A DNA stretch of 47,947 nucleotides from Xanthomonas nasturtii. Its GTDB lineage: Bacteria > Pseudomonadota > Gammaproteobacteria > Xanthomonadales > Xanthomonadaceae. The position numbers and the translations under genes were made by a program. How positions within the stretch are numbered: the first letter of the stretch is position 1; each line of letters starts with the position of its first letter. The DNA lies in the NCBI RefSeq assembly GCF_001660815.1, contig NZ_LYMI01000031.1:1-47947 (forward strand), read 5' to 3'. Shown here piece after piece: positions 30,921 to 37,891 of the stretch. The notes under the pieces are model-generated. The model was not told the origin of the DNA. It did not search any database and saw only the letters and a program-made list of their open reading frames with translations.

Positions 30921-30974
30921 AGATGCGACTCCATGAGAGTGCAAATTCAGATCCATACAAGCGATGGTGGTAAA

Positions 30975-32042
30975 ATGAAGAAGTTTTTCAGATCATTGGG
31001 AGTGGGTGGTTCGAGCAGCAGTCGTTTTCAGCCTCATATTCCAGAGGCTGACTCAGCACCCAGTAGTAAGGCGTCTACGCCTCCGTCCTCTCCGCCTCCG
31101 GACTCCCCGCCTAGTAACTCTGCATTTTCCGCTCTCCCAGCCAGACCTCGCAAGAAGGCCGAGGCCTTGTCGGATGCGGTGCAGTCGCGTGGACATTCAG
31201 CTCCATCAAGCTTGGTGTCTTATGCCAACGCAACTCTCGATCAGCTGAGGCGAAACGAACCTATCAGCGAGTCACTTCGGCTAATGGATATTGAGAACCT
31301 CCCCCATCTAGTTCGCTCATACGATAATAGATTGAAAAATCTAAATTTGCGCAGCTTCGATACACCCGGGGAGTTCTTGCATGAACTGGGTCGCTGGCAT
31401 AAAACAGGATTGCCATTAAGGGCGGTAGTGCGACTGGACGAAGATCCGCGAAGGTGGCATCGCGTCGCATTCGACGTGCGCAATCACGAGAATGGTCACA
31501 CGACGATTATCGCGCTGGAACCTGCGTCTGCTTATAATCCGGACCACATGCCCGGTTTCGTAAAGATTAGAGAAAATCTTACGTCTCAGTTCGGAAAGAA
31601 AATTTCTTTTTCGGTGATCGAAGCGGAAGCGCTTAAGTCAATAGGTGGATGCGTCATATTTTCTCTTGACTATGCCCTGGCGGCATACCAAGAAAGAAGC
31701 ACTTTCGACCGGTGGCATAAAGATCTGCGAAAGAAGGGAAATATCATGGGAATGACTCCGGAAAGTGAGTACCTTGACGATCTTGGCGTCTATTTGCTTA
31801 GAGGAACCAGATTGTTGCCTGCAAATTTTTATAAACATGCGCATTCCAGGCGCAGCATCGACGAGCTCGAGGCGTATCAGCCTGGTGCATCGGCCACTGA
31901 TGTGAGGTCCGGCAGAGCCGCCGTGTACAAGGAGTCGCTGAGCCGTAGACTGGAGGAGTTCCGGGTCGAGCGCGATAAAAGTTACAGCATGTCAATCGAA
32001 GCATCCAGAGCCAGAAAGATCCGCCATGCTTTAGAGTCCTGA
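30975..32042 (+). CDS. YopJ-family type III effector (XopJ/AvrRxv acetyltransferase group)
   Basis: A predicted effector injected into plant cells, where YopJ-family enzymes acetylate host proteins. The 355-residue protein has a Ser/Pro-rich, disordered N-terminus (about 8-60) fit for secretion. The catalytic triad is H162 ([10 protein letters not shown]), E182 (IIALEPAS) and C226 (SIGGCVIFS). The spacings of 20 and 44 residues are close to the 19 and 44 of YopJ. A perfect PIP box and -10 element stand upstream. I start at ATG 30975 because ATG 30933 would fall only a few bases after the predicted transcription start. The gene is visibly poorer in GC than its neighbours and next to an IS5-family element, which suggests acquisition. 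It may be AvrXccB (XopJ5), but I cannot confirm the subgroup. Confidence 0.9.
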   Translation: MKKFFRSLGVGGSSSSRFQPHIPEADSAPSSKASTPPSSPPPDSPPSNSAFSALPARPRKKAEALSDAVQSRGHSAPSSLVSYANATLDQLRRNEPISESLRLMDIENLPHLVRSYDNRLKNLNLRSFDTPGEFLHELGRWHKTGLPLRAVVRLDEDPRRWHRVAFDVRNHENGHTTIIALEPASAYNPDHMPGFVKIRENLTSQFGKKISFSVIEAEALKSIGGCVIFSLDYALAAYQERSTFDRWHKDLRKKGNIMGMTPESEYLDDLGVYLLRGTRLLPANFYKHAHSRRSIDELEAYQPGASATDVRSGRAAVYKESLSRRLEEFRVERDKSYSMSIEASRARKIRHALES

Positions 32043-32082
32043 GACAATTATTAAATATTATTTATGCTGCTTGGCATACAAA

Positions 32083-32106
32083 GCCCGCCTTCTCGGCGGG
32101 CTTTTT
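32083..32106 (+). terminator. Intrinsic terminator of the effector gene
   Basis: GCCCGCC (32083-32089), loop TTCTC, GGCGGGC (32095-32101), then TTTTT. A classical Rho-independent terminator about 40 bases after the effector stop. Confidence 0.92.
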
Positions 32107-32313
32107 CCTGGGATGCTGCAGCGGCGAGCCTGACGGAAAGCGTAAAGGCCGGCCTGTAGCTTCGCCAAGCAGACCTATTCCCCTTGTGGTAGAAGCTGCG
32201 GGCGCACCATCACAGATATGAAAGCGCAAGCAATGTCATCTATTGCGCCCTGTTCTTGGCCATGCCACCTATCGGACCAGGGTGTAACCGAACTAGCGTT
32301 TGATCGAGGTTCT

Positions 32314-33483
32314 TTAGGGATGGTCTGATCAACGACGTCGGAGGATGATCTAAACCGCATCAGCCACTCTGATAGCGCTCAGACCCTCGATTTTTTGCCG
32401 TTTCCGCCGCGTTTGCGGGGTGTTGCCCGGGTTACAGGCACACCGTCCCCACGACAGGCATCAACTGCTTTCGCTTCAGCCAAAGGTTCGACAGTGCAAA
32501 CAGCGTCAGCACCTGCGCGGTATTCTTCGCCAGGCCGCGATAGCGCACCTTGACGTAACTAAACTGGCGCTTGATCACCCGAAACGGATGTTCCACCTTC
32601 GCCCGCAGGCTGGCCTTGGTGTGCTCCCAGCGCTTGGTCCACTGCAGCTGGCGCGCACTCTTGATCTGCTTGAGCTTGGACGGCTTGGCTGCAATCAGGT
32701 AGCGCAACATGCGCTTGCGTGCCATCTCCGCGCGCTTGTCCAGCCCCGTGTAACCGCTATCCCCGCTGAGCATGTCTTCCTTGACATGCATCAGCTTGTG
32801 CGCCTGCGTGATATCGGCGACGTTGGCTGCCGTGCATTCCACGTGGTGCACCAAGCCGGACACATCGTCTACCCCAATGTGCGCTTTCATCCCGAAGTAA
32901 TACTGATTGCCCTTCTTGGTCTGGTGCATCTGCGGGTCGCGCTTGCCGTCCTGGTTCTTGGTCGAACTGGGCGCTGAAATGATCGTGGCGTCTACGATCG
33001 TCCCGCCGCGCAGGCTCTGCCCCTTGCGCGACAGGTGCGCGTTGACCCGGTTGAACAGCTTGCGCGCCACATCGTGTTGCTCCAGCAAGTGGCGGAAGTT
33101 GAGTATCGTCGTCTCGTCCGGCACCTCATCCAGGCCGCCGATCTTTGCAAAACGCCGCATCGACACCGTGTCGTACAGGGCTTCTTCCGCCGATGGATCG
33201 CTCAATGCGTACCACTGCTGCAAAAAGTGGATGCGCAGCATCGTCTCCAGCCGATACGGCTGTCGCCCCGGCTGCCCCGACTTTGGATAATGCGGCTCGA
33301 TCAGCGCCAGCAGGTCTTTCCACGGCACCACCTGATCCATCTCGGCCAGAAATACCTCGCGCCGCGTCTGCTTGCGCTTGCCGTTGTACTCCGCATCGCC
33401 GAAGCTCAGCTGCATCGAAATCGTCCGCTCGGTTCGTTGATCGATTGTCGCAGATCATGCTGCTTTGTTCAGAGCTTCCTTAG
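32314..33483 (-). mobile_element. IS5-family insertion sequence (IS1478-like), about 1.17 kb
   Basis: Ends 32314-32332 and 33465-33483 are imperfect inverted repeats (about 14 of 19 positions match, sharing TCTGA.CAA). TTA is present at both outer edges (32314-32316 and 33480-33482), which may be the TNA-type target duplication of this IS5 subgroup. The exact edges are therefore uncertain by a few bases. One intact transposase is inside. The 207 bases between the effector terminator and this element contain no recognised gene. Confidence 0.75.
32432..33415 (-). CDS. IS5-family transposase
   Basis: A 327-residue DDE transposase. MQLSFGDAEYNGKRKQTRRE and MLRIHFLQQWYALSD form the N-terminal domain. 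The DDE residues are in TIVDATIISAPSS, SGDSGYTG and RAKVEHPFRVIKRQF. The Y(2)R(3)E(6)K-like signature around EHPFRVIKRQFSY is typical of IS5. The frame is complete without stops, so it could be active. It closely resembles the IS1478 type common in Xanthomonas. The element lies between the effector gene and the E2 gene. Confidence 0.95.
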   Translation of the reverse strand: MQLSFGDAEYNGKRKQTRREVFLAEMDQVVPWKDLLALIEPHYPKSGQPGRQPYRLETMLRIHFLQQWYALSDPSAEEALYDTVSMRRFAKIGGLDEVPDETTILNFRHLLEQHDVARKLFNRVNAHLSRKGQSLRGGTIVDATIISAPSSTKNQDGKRDPQMHQTKKGNQYYFGMKAHIGVDDVSGLVHHVECTAANVADITQAHKLMHVKEDMLSGDSGYTGLDKRAEMARKRMLRYLIAAKPSKLKQIKSARQLQWTKRWEHTKASLRAKVEHPFRVIKRQFSYVKVRYRGLAKNTAQVLTLFALSNLWLKRKQLMPVVGTVCL

Positions 33484-33619
33484 CACACCGAAACGTTGCA
33501 CGGCTACAGGCGCCATTGATGTTGGGAGTCAGCGGCTGCATTGCGCTCGTTCACCCGGCACGTGCGCGCGCGCCTGCTTGTACCTACGTTCGTGGTTTCT
33601 GACAGAGCGTCTTCAATCC

Positions 33620-33650
33620 TGCGCGGCGAGCCGGCAAGGCCCGCCGCGCA
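33620..33650 (-). terminator. Hairpin after the E2 gene
   Basis: TGCGCGGCG (33620-33628) pairs with CGCCGCGCA (33642-33650), five bases after the E2 stop. No T run follows on the minus strand. It probably marks the 3' end of the dehydrogenase operon. Confidence 0.5.
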
Positions 33651-33655
33651 CGTGC

Positions 33656-35182
33656 TCAGTTGGCCAACGCCAGATCGTCCAGCAGCGCGCGCAGGAAACG
33701 TGCGGCGTCGCCGCCAGTGGCGGCGCGGTGGTCGAAGGTCAGCGACAGCGGCATCACCTTGTGGGTCTCCACACCGCCCATCACCGGCACGAGCTGGTAG
33801 CGCGCGCGGCCGGCAGCCACGATCGCCACGCACGGCGGCACCACCACCGGGGTGGCGTAGCGGCCGGCGAACATGCCGAAGTTGGACAGCGAGATGGTGT
33901 AGCCGCTCAACTCGGAGGCGGCAATGCTGCGGGTTTCCACCTGCTGGCGCAGCCGGTTGACGCCTTCGCGGATGCCGTGTGCGTCCAGCATGTCGGCGTT
34001 GCGCAATGCCGGCACGAACAAGCCTTCTTCGGTATCCACGGCAATGCCGATATCGACCTGGTGGTGCAGGGTGCGGCTGAGTGCGTCGCCGTCGAACCAG
34101 GCGTTGAGCGCAGGCACCGCCTGGCAGGCGCGCACGATGCCGCGCACCAGGCGCACGGTGACATCGTTGCCGGGCTGCCAGGCGTGCAGGTCGGCATCGT
34201 CGTTGAGCGTGGTCGGCACCACCTTGGTATGCGCATCGGCCATCACGCGCGCCATGTTGCGGCGCACGCCCTTGAGCTGCTCCGGCTGGCCCTTGGCGCT
34301 GATGCCGGGCGATTGGGTGCGCATCGGCTTGCCGCTGGCTGAGAGCGGCGAGCGGGTAGTGCTGCCCTCATCCGCCCTGCGGGCACCTTCTCCCGCGGGC
34401 GGGAGAAGGGTCGCCGTTGCTGGTCGATCCCTGCCGTCGACAATGATCGCAGCGGCTCTCCCACCGCCACCGATCGGACCACCTCTCCCGCTTGCGGGAA
34501 AGGTCGGCGCGCCATGCGCGCCCGGTGAGGGCTGCGCGGTGCCGGCGGCCGCTGCCTGCTTTACGTCTGCAAGCGTGACCGTGCCGTCCGGTCCGGTGGC
34601 ACGCACCTGCGCCAGATCCACGCGCAGCTTGCGTGCGAGCGCCCGCACCACCGGCATCGCGCGCACGCCGCCGACGGCGATCGCCTGTTCGCTCTGCACG
34701 GTGTTGGAGCTCTGCATGGCACCCACCACGGTGCCGGCGTCGTCGCGCTCGCCAGCGCCGGGATCCGCAGCGGCATCGGCATCCGCATCGGCAATTTCGC
34801 CGCCGTTGTCGGAGGCAACCACCCGCGCGGTGGGACCGGCCGCGCTCTGGCCGGTGCTCGGCGTTGCCGCCTGCGCGCTGCCGCCGTGACCATGTCCGTG
34901 CCCGGTGTCCTGGCCATCGGCCCGTTGCGGCTGCGAGGGGTCCAGCGCGAACTGCGCCAGCACCGCACCGGTGACGATGATGTCGCCGGCCGCACCGGCC
35001 AGCTTGACCACCGTGCCGGAGAACGGCGAGGGCACCTCGACCACCGCCTTGGCGGTCTCCATCGAGACCAGCGGGTCGTCCAGGCGCACGTTGTCGCCTT
35101 CCTTGACGAACCATTCGACGATAGTGGCGTCGGGCAGGCCTTCGCCCAGGTCGGGCAGGTGAAAATTCTTGTTGTCGCTCAT
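33656..35182 (-). CDS. 2-oxo acid dehydrogenase E2 (dihydrolipoamide acyltransferase)
   Basis: Core of a 2-oxo acid dehydrogenase complex, transferring the acyl group to CoA. The 508-residue protein has a lipoyl domain with K45 in METAKAVVEV, then a His/Gly/Ala/Asp-rich linker. A peripheral subunit-binding domain follows at about 172-210 (RAMPVVRALARKLRVDL). A second linker at 211-300 and the catalytic domain end with SLTFDHRAATGG (H485). The second linker contains translated REP-like repeats at about 227-233 and 258-273. T489 stands where most E2 proteins have Asp (HRxxDG). The ATG overlaps the SH3-like gene stop by four bases. The substrate, pyruvate or branched-chain 2-oxo acids, is not decidable here; no E3 gene is adjacent. 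Confidence 0.92.
   Translation of the reverse strand: MSDNKNFHLPDLGEGLPDATIVEWFVKEGDNVRLDDPLVSMETAKAVVEVPSPFSGTVVKLAGAAGDIIVTGAVLAQFALDPSQPQRADGQDTGHGHGHGGSAQAATPSTGQSAAGPTARVVASDNGGEIADADADAAADPGAGERDDAGTVVGAMQSSNTVQSEQAIAVGGVRAMPVVRALARKLRVDLAQVRATGPDGTVTLADVKQAAAAGTAQPSPGAHGAPTFPASGRGGPIGGGGRAAAIIVDGRDRPATATLLPPAGEGARRADEGSTTRSPLSASGKPMRTQSPGISAKGQPEQLKGVRRNMARVMADAHTKVVPTTLNDDADLHAWQPGNDVTVRLVRGIVRACQAVPALNAWFDGDALSRTLHHQVDIGIAVDTEEGLFVPALRNADMLDAHGIREGVNRLRQQVETRSIAASELSGYTISLSNFGMFAGRYATPVVVPPCVAIVAAGRARYQLVPVMGGVETHKVMPLSLTFDHRAATGGDAARFLRALLDDLALAN
34364..34410. repeat. REP-like type B repeat inside the E2 coding sequence
   Basis: CCCTCATCCGCCCTGCGGGC then CTTCTCCCGC..GGGAGAAGGG, the same unit as the intergenic copies at 27580 and 43180. 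On the coding (minus) strand it is read in frame as LLPPAGEGARRADEG, residues about 259-273 of E2. Confidence 0.85.
34482..34502. repeat. Second REP-like palindrome inside the E2 coding sequence
   Basis: CCTCTCCCGCTTGCGGGAAAG, a decayed type A palindrome, is read in frame as TFPASGR within the same E2 linker. Confidence 0.65.
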
Positions 35183-35562
35183 GGCAGATTCTCTTGCGCG
35201 GCAGGCAGCTGCGGCGTGGTGTCGTCGAGGAGTTCGAGGTCGGCGGCCGGCAGCCAGCCCTGCGTGCTGTCGGCACGCTCGGACCACCACCAGCCACCGT
35301 GTTCGTGATGCAGCAACACGTCCTCGCCTGCCTGGGCATCGAGTTCGCGTGCGTCGTAATCGCGCAGGGCTTCGGCCAGGCCGTCGCCCAGCGGGCGCAG
35401 CCAGGCCAGCGGCGCCCAGCCGGCACGGCCACCGTCGGTGGTGACCCAGGCAAACGCCGGCCATTCTTCGTCGCGTACGCCGACGCTCACCTGCTGGCCT
35501 GCCTGGAAGCGGACCGGGTTGGCGTAAGCGGCGCGGTGCTGGCAAAGCAGACGGGCGCGCAT
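35179..35562 (-). CDS. Tandem SH3-like domain protein in the dehydrogenase operon
   Basis: A 127-residue protein built of two similar halves. Each has an SH3-like pattern: FQAGQQVSV...WVTTDGGRAGWAPLAWLRPL (about 20-58) and AQAGEDVLL..GGWWWSERADSTQGWLPAADLELL (about 75-116). There is no signal peptide or membrane segment, so it is cytoplasmic. Its ATG lies one base after the E1-beta stop, and its stop overlaps the E2 ATG by four bases, so it is translated within the operon. It may be an assembly or scaffolding partner of the complex. That is inference from position only, and no catalytic residues are seen. Confidence 0.8.
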   Translation of the reverse strand: MRARLLCQHRAAYANPVRFQAGQQVSVGVRDEEWPAFAWVTTDGGRAGWAPLAWLRPLGDGLAEALRDYDARELDAQAGEDVLLHHEHGGWWWSERADSTQGWLPAADLELLDDTTPQLPAAQENLP

Positions 35563-35563
35563 G

Positions 35564-36547
35564 TCAGCCGGCAGCCACCGCGCGCCGCGCCGCGGTCACG
35601 ATGCGCTCCACGCTCGGCAGGTATTTCATTTCCAGCCGGAACAGCGGGATATGCGTGTCGTAACCGGTGACGCGTTCCACCGGAGCCACCAGGTCGTACA
35701 TGGATTTTTCAGCTAGCTGCGCAGCGATTTCCGCGCCGAAGCCGGCAGTGCGCGGGGCTTCCTGCACGATCACGCAGCGGCCGGTCTTTGCAACCGATTC
35801 GGCAATGGTGTCGAAGTCCAGCGGGCGCAGCGTGGCCACGTCGATGACTTCGGCACTGATGCCTTCGCCGGCGAGTTTGTCGGCCGCTTCCAGCGCTTCC
35901 TTGACCTGCGCGCCCCAGGTGACCAGGGTGACATCGGTGCCGTCGCGCAGCACGAAGCACACATCCAGCGGCAGCGCTTCGCCATCGTTGGCGACCACTT
36001 CCTTGTACTGGCGATAGATGCGCTTGGGCTCCATGTAGATCACCGGGTCCGGGTCGCGGATCGCCGCCAGCAACAGGCCGTACGCACGCTGCGGCGACGA
36101 CGGCAACACCACGCGCAAACCGGGCACGTTGGTGAAGATGGCTTCGTTGGCTTCGCTGTGATGTTCCGGTGCGCGGATGCCGCCGCCCCACGGCACGCGC
36201 AGCACCATCGGGCAGTGCAGGCGGCCGCGGGTGCGGTTGCGCAGGCGTGCGGCATGGCAGATCAGGTGATCGACCATGGGATACACGAAGCCGTCGAACT
36301 GCGCTTCGGCCACCGGCTTCATGCCTTGCGCAGCCAGCCCGACGCTCAGGCCGGCAATGGTGGTTTCGTCCAGCGGGGTATCCAGCACGCGCGCGCTGCC
36401 GAAGCGTTGTTGCAGGCCGGCGGTGGCGCGGAATACGCCGCCGTTGACGCCGACATCCTCGCCCAGCACCAGCACCGCGGGGTCGTGTTCCAGCTCCCAG
36501 GCCAGCGCCTGGGTGATGGCTTCGATCAGGGTGATGGGCGAACTCAT
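35564..36547 (-). CDS. 2-oxo acid dehydrogenase E1 component, beta subunit
   Basis: A 327-residue transketolase-type subunit that with E1-alpha decarboxylates the 2-oxo acid using thiamine diphosphate. Conserved parts are LIEAITQALAWELEHDPAVLVLGEDVG, GVFRATAGLQQRFG, DTPLDETTIAGLSVG, GGGIRAPEHHSEANEAIF, IYMEPKRIYR and the C-terminal domain with EVIDVATLRPLDFDTI. I use the ATG at 36547 because GGAGAG stands eight bases upstream and family similarity starts there. The longer frame to 36634 overlaps E1-alpha and is rejected. It is followed one base later by the SH3-like gene. Confidence 0.95.
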   Translation of the reverse strand: MSSPITLIEAITQALAWELEHDPAVLVLGEDVGVNGGVFRATAGLQQRFGSARVLDTPLDETTIAGLSVGLAAQGMKPVAEAQFDGFVYPMVDHLICHAARLRNRTRGRLHCPMVLRVPWGGGIRAPEHHSEANEAIFTNVPGLRVVLPSSPQRAYGLLLAAIRDPDPVIYMEPKRIYRQYKEVVANDGEALPLDVCFVLRDGTDVTLVTWGAQVKEALEAADKLAGEGISAEVIDVATLRPLDFDTIAESVAKTGRCVIVQEAPRTAGFGAEIAAQLAEKSMYDLVAPVERVTGYDTHIPLFRLEMKYLPSVERIVTAARRAVAAG

Positions 36548-36626
36548 GGCACTCTCTCCGCGCGTTGCTGCAGCGTTGTAAGGGGCACTGGCGTGCTGGG
36601 AGGTTTCTGCGTGCACATGGGTGAGT

Positions 36627-37715
36627 TCATCCATGACGCGTCTCCAGCGCCATCACTTCGGCGCGCTGTGCCAGCAACTCGGCCGGCGGGTCGCCGTAGA
36701 GGTAATCGAACATCGCTTCCACCGGCTGTACCGGCGTGTTGAGGTAGGCGTTGACCTCTTCATCCACGCGCGCGCCGCATTCGGCCTTCCAGGCGGTTTC
36801 CTGCGCCTCGTCCCACAGGCCCTGCGCGGTGAGATAACGGCGCAGGCGCAGCAGCGGCTCGCGCGCCCAGCCCTGCTTGACCTCTTCTTCGCCGCGGTAG
36901 CGCCGCGCATCGTCGGCGGTGGTGTGGTCGGAGAGGCGATAGGTGAGGAATTCGATCACCGTGCCGCCATCGCCGGCCAGTGCACGCACGCGTGCCTGAC
37001 GCATCGCTTCGAGTACGGCAACCAGGTCGTTGCCGTCCACCTGCAGGCAATGCAGCCCGCCGGCCAGGCCCTTCTGCGCAAGCGTCTGCGCGCCGGTCTG
37101 CGCCGAACGCGGCACCGAAATCGCCCAGCCGTTGTTGATCACGCACAGGATCAGCGGCAGCTTGTAGGCGCCGGCCGAATTGAGCGCGGCGTAGAAGTCG
37201 GTCTTGGAGCTGCCGCCGTCGCCGCAACAGGCCACCGCGACGTGCGGCTTGTTCTGCAATTTGAACGACAGCGCCGAGCCGGCTGCGTGCAGGCACTGGG
37301 TGGAGATCGGCACGCAGATCGGGAAGTCGATTGCCGCATCGGCATCGCGCGGATAATCGCTGCCGCGCTCGTCGCCGCCCCAGTACAGCAGCACATCGCG
37401 CGGGCGCACGCCACGTTCGAACATGGTGCCGTACTCGCGGTAGCTGGGCGCGAACACATCGCCGCTGCGCATCGATGCGCCAATGCCCACGTGCGTGGCC
37501 TCATGGCCGATGCAGGCGGCGTAGGTGCCCAGCTTGCCGGTGCGCTGCAGGGCCACCGACTTGGTGTCGAAGGTACGCACGAACAACATGCGCTTGAACA
37601 GGGCGAGCAGGGTTTGCGGGTTGGCGGCGTCGGCCGGAAGGTCGTCGCGGACCCAGTGGCCGTCCGCGTCCATGTATTGCAGATAGTCGATCTCGAACTG
37701 CGCGGCTACGCTCAT
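36627..37715 (-). CDS. 2-oxo acid dehydrogenase E1 component, alpha subunit
   Basis: A 362-residue thiamine-diphosphate-binding subunit. The cofactor motif runs from GDG (165-167) to NN (194-195), and GHEATHVGIGASM and YREYGTMFERGV form the active-site channel. This is the type found in Bacillus-like pyruvate or branched-chain dehydrogenases, not the long single-chain AceE. The start is the ATG at 37715; ten more residues are possible from 37745. It is the first gene of the operon. Substrate preference is open. In Xanthomonas a branched-chain enzyme would feed iso-fatty acids and DSF signals. Confidence 0.93.
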   Translation of the reverse strand: MSVAAQFEIDYLQYMDADGHWVRDDLPADAANPQTLLALFKRMLFVRTFDTKSVALQRTGKLGTYAACIGHEATHVGIGASMRSGDVFAPSYREYGTMFERGVRPRDVLLYWGGDERGSDYPRDADAAIDFPICVPISTQCLHAAGSALSFKLQNKPHVAVACCGDGGSSKTDFYAALNSAGAYKLPLILCVINNGWAISVPRSAQTGAQTLAQKGLAGGLHCLQVDGNDLVAVLEAMRQARVRALAGDGGTVIEFLTYRLSDHTTADDARRYRGEEEVKQGWAREPLLRLRRYLTAQGLWDEAQETAWKAECGARVDEEVNAYLNTPVQPVEAMFDYLYGDPPAELLAQRAEVMALETRHG

Positions 37716-37824
37716 TGCGACGACACCTTCACCAAGAAGTTTCAAATGATATGAGTTGCCATGTTAAGGACGGCGAAGCAAAACGCTGTCCTGCACCGCA
37801 GCACACAATGATGCTGGCTTGCAC

Positions 37825-37855
37825 AAAAAAAAGGGCGCGGACCAGGCCGCGCCTT
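37825..37855 (-). terminator. Intrinsic terminator after the nuclease gene
   Basis: On the minus strand GGCGCGG...CCGCGCC is followed by a run of eight T. It lies about 35 bases after the nuclease stop and separates it from the dehydrogenase operon. Confidence 0.85.
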
Positions 37856-37891
37856 TGTCGCAGTTGAGAACTGCGACGTGTTGCACTGCGA

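Larger units (their letters stand above)
30587..30974. promoter_or_regulatory. Intergenic region between helicase and effector genes
   Basis: About 388 bases. The right-hand part from about 30780 becomes clearly AT-richer and carries the PIP box and -10 element of the effector. The left part holds the helicase promoter, for which I see no clear motif. No gene is supported here. Confidence 0.6.

Noticed and set aside
33035..34342. Plus-strand open frame of 435 codons across the IS and E2 gene
   Set aside because: It crosses the boundary between the IS element and the dehydrogenase operon and is antisense to both.
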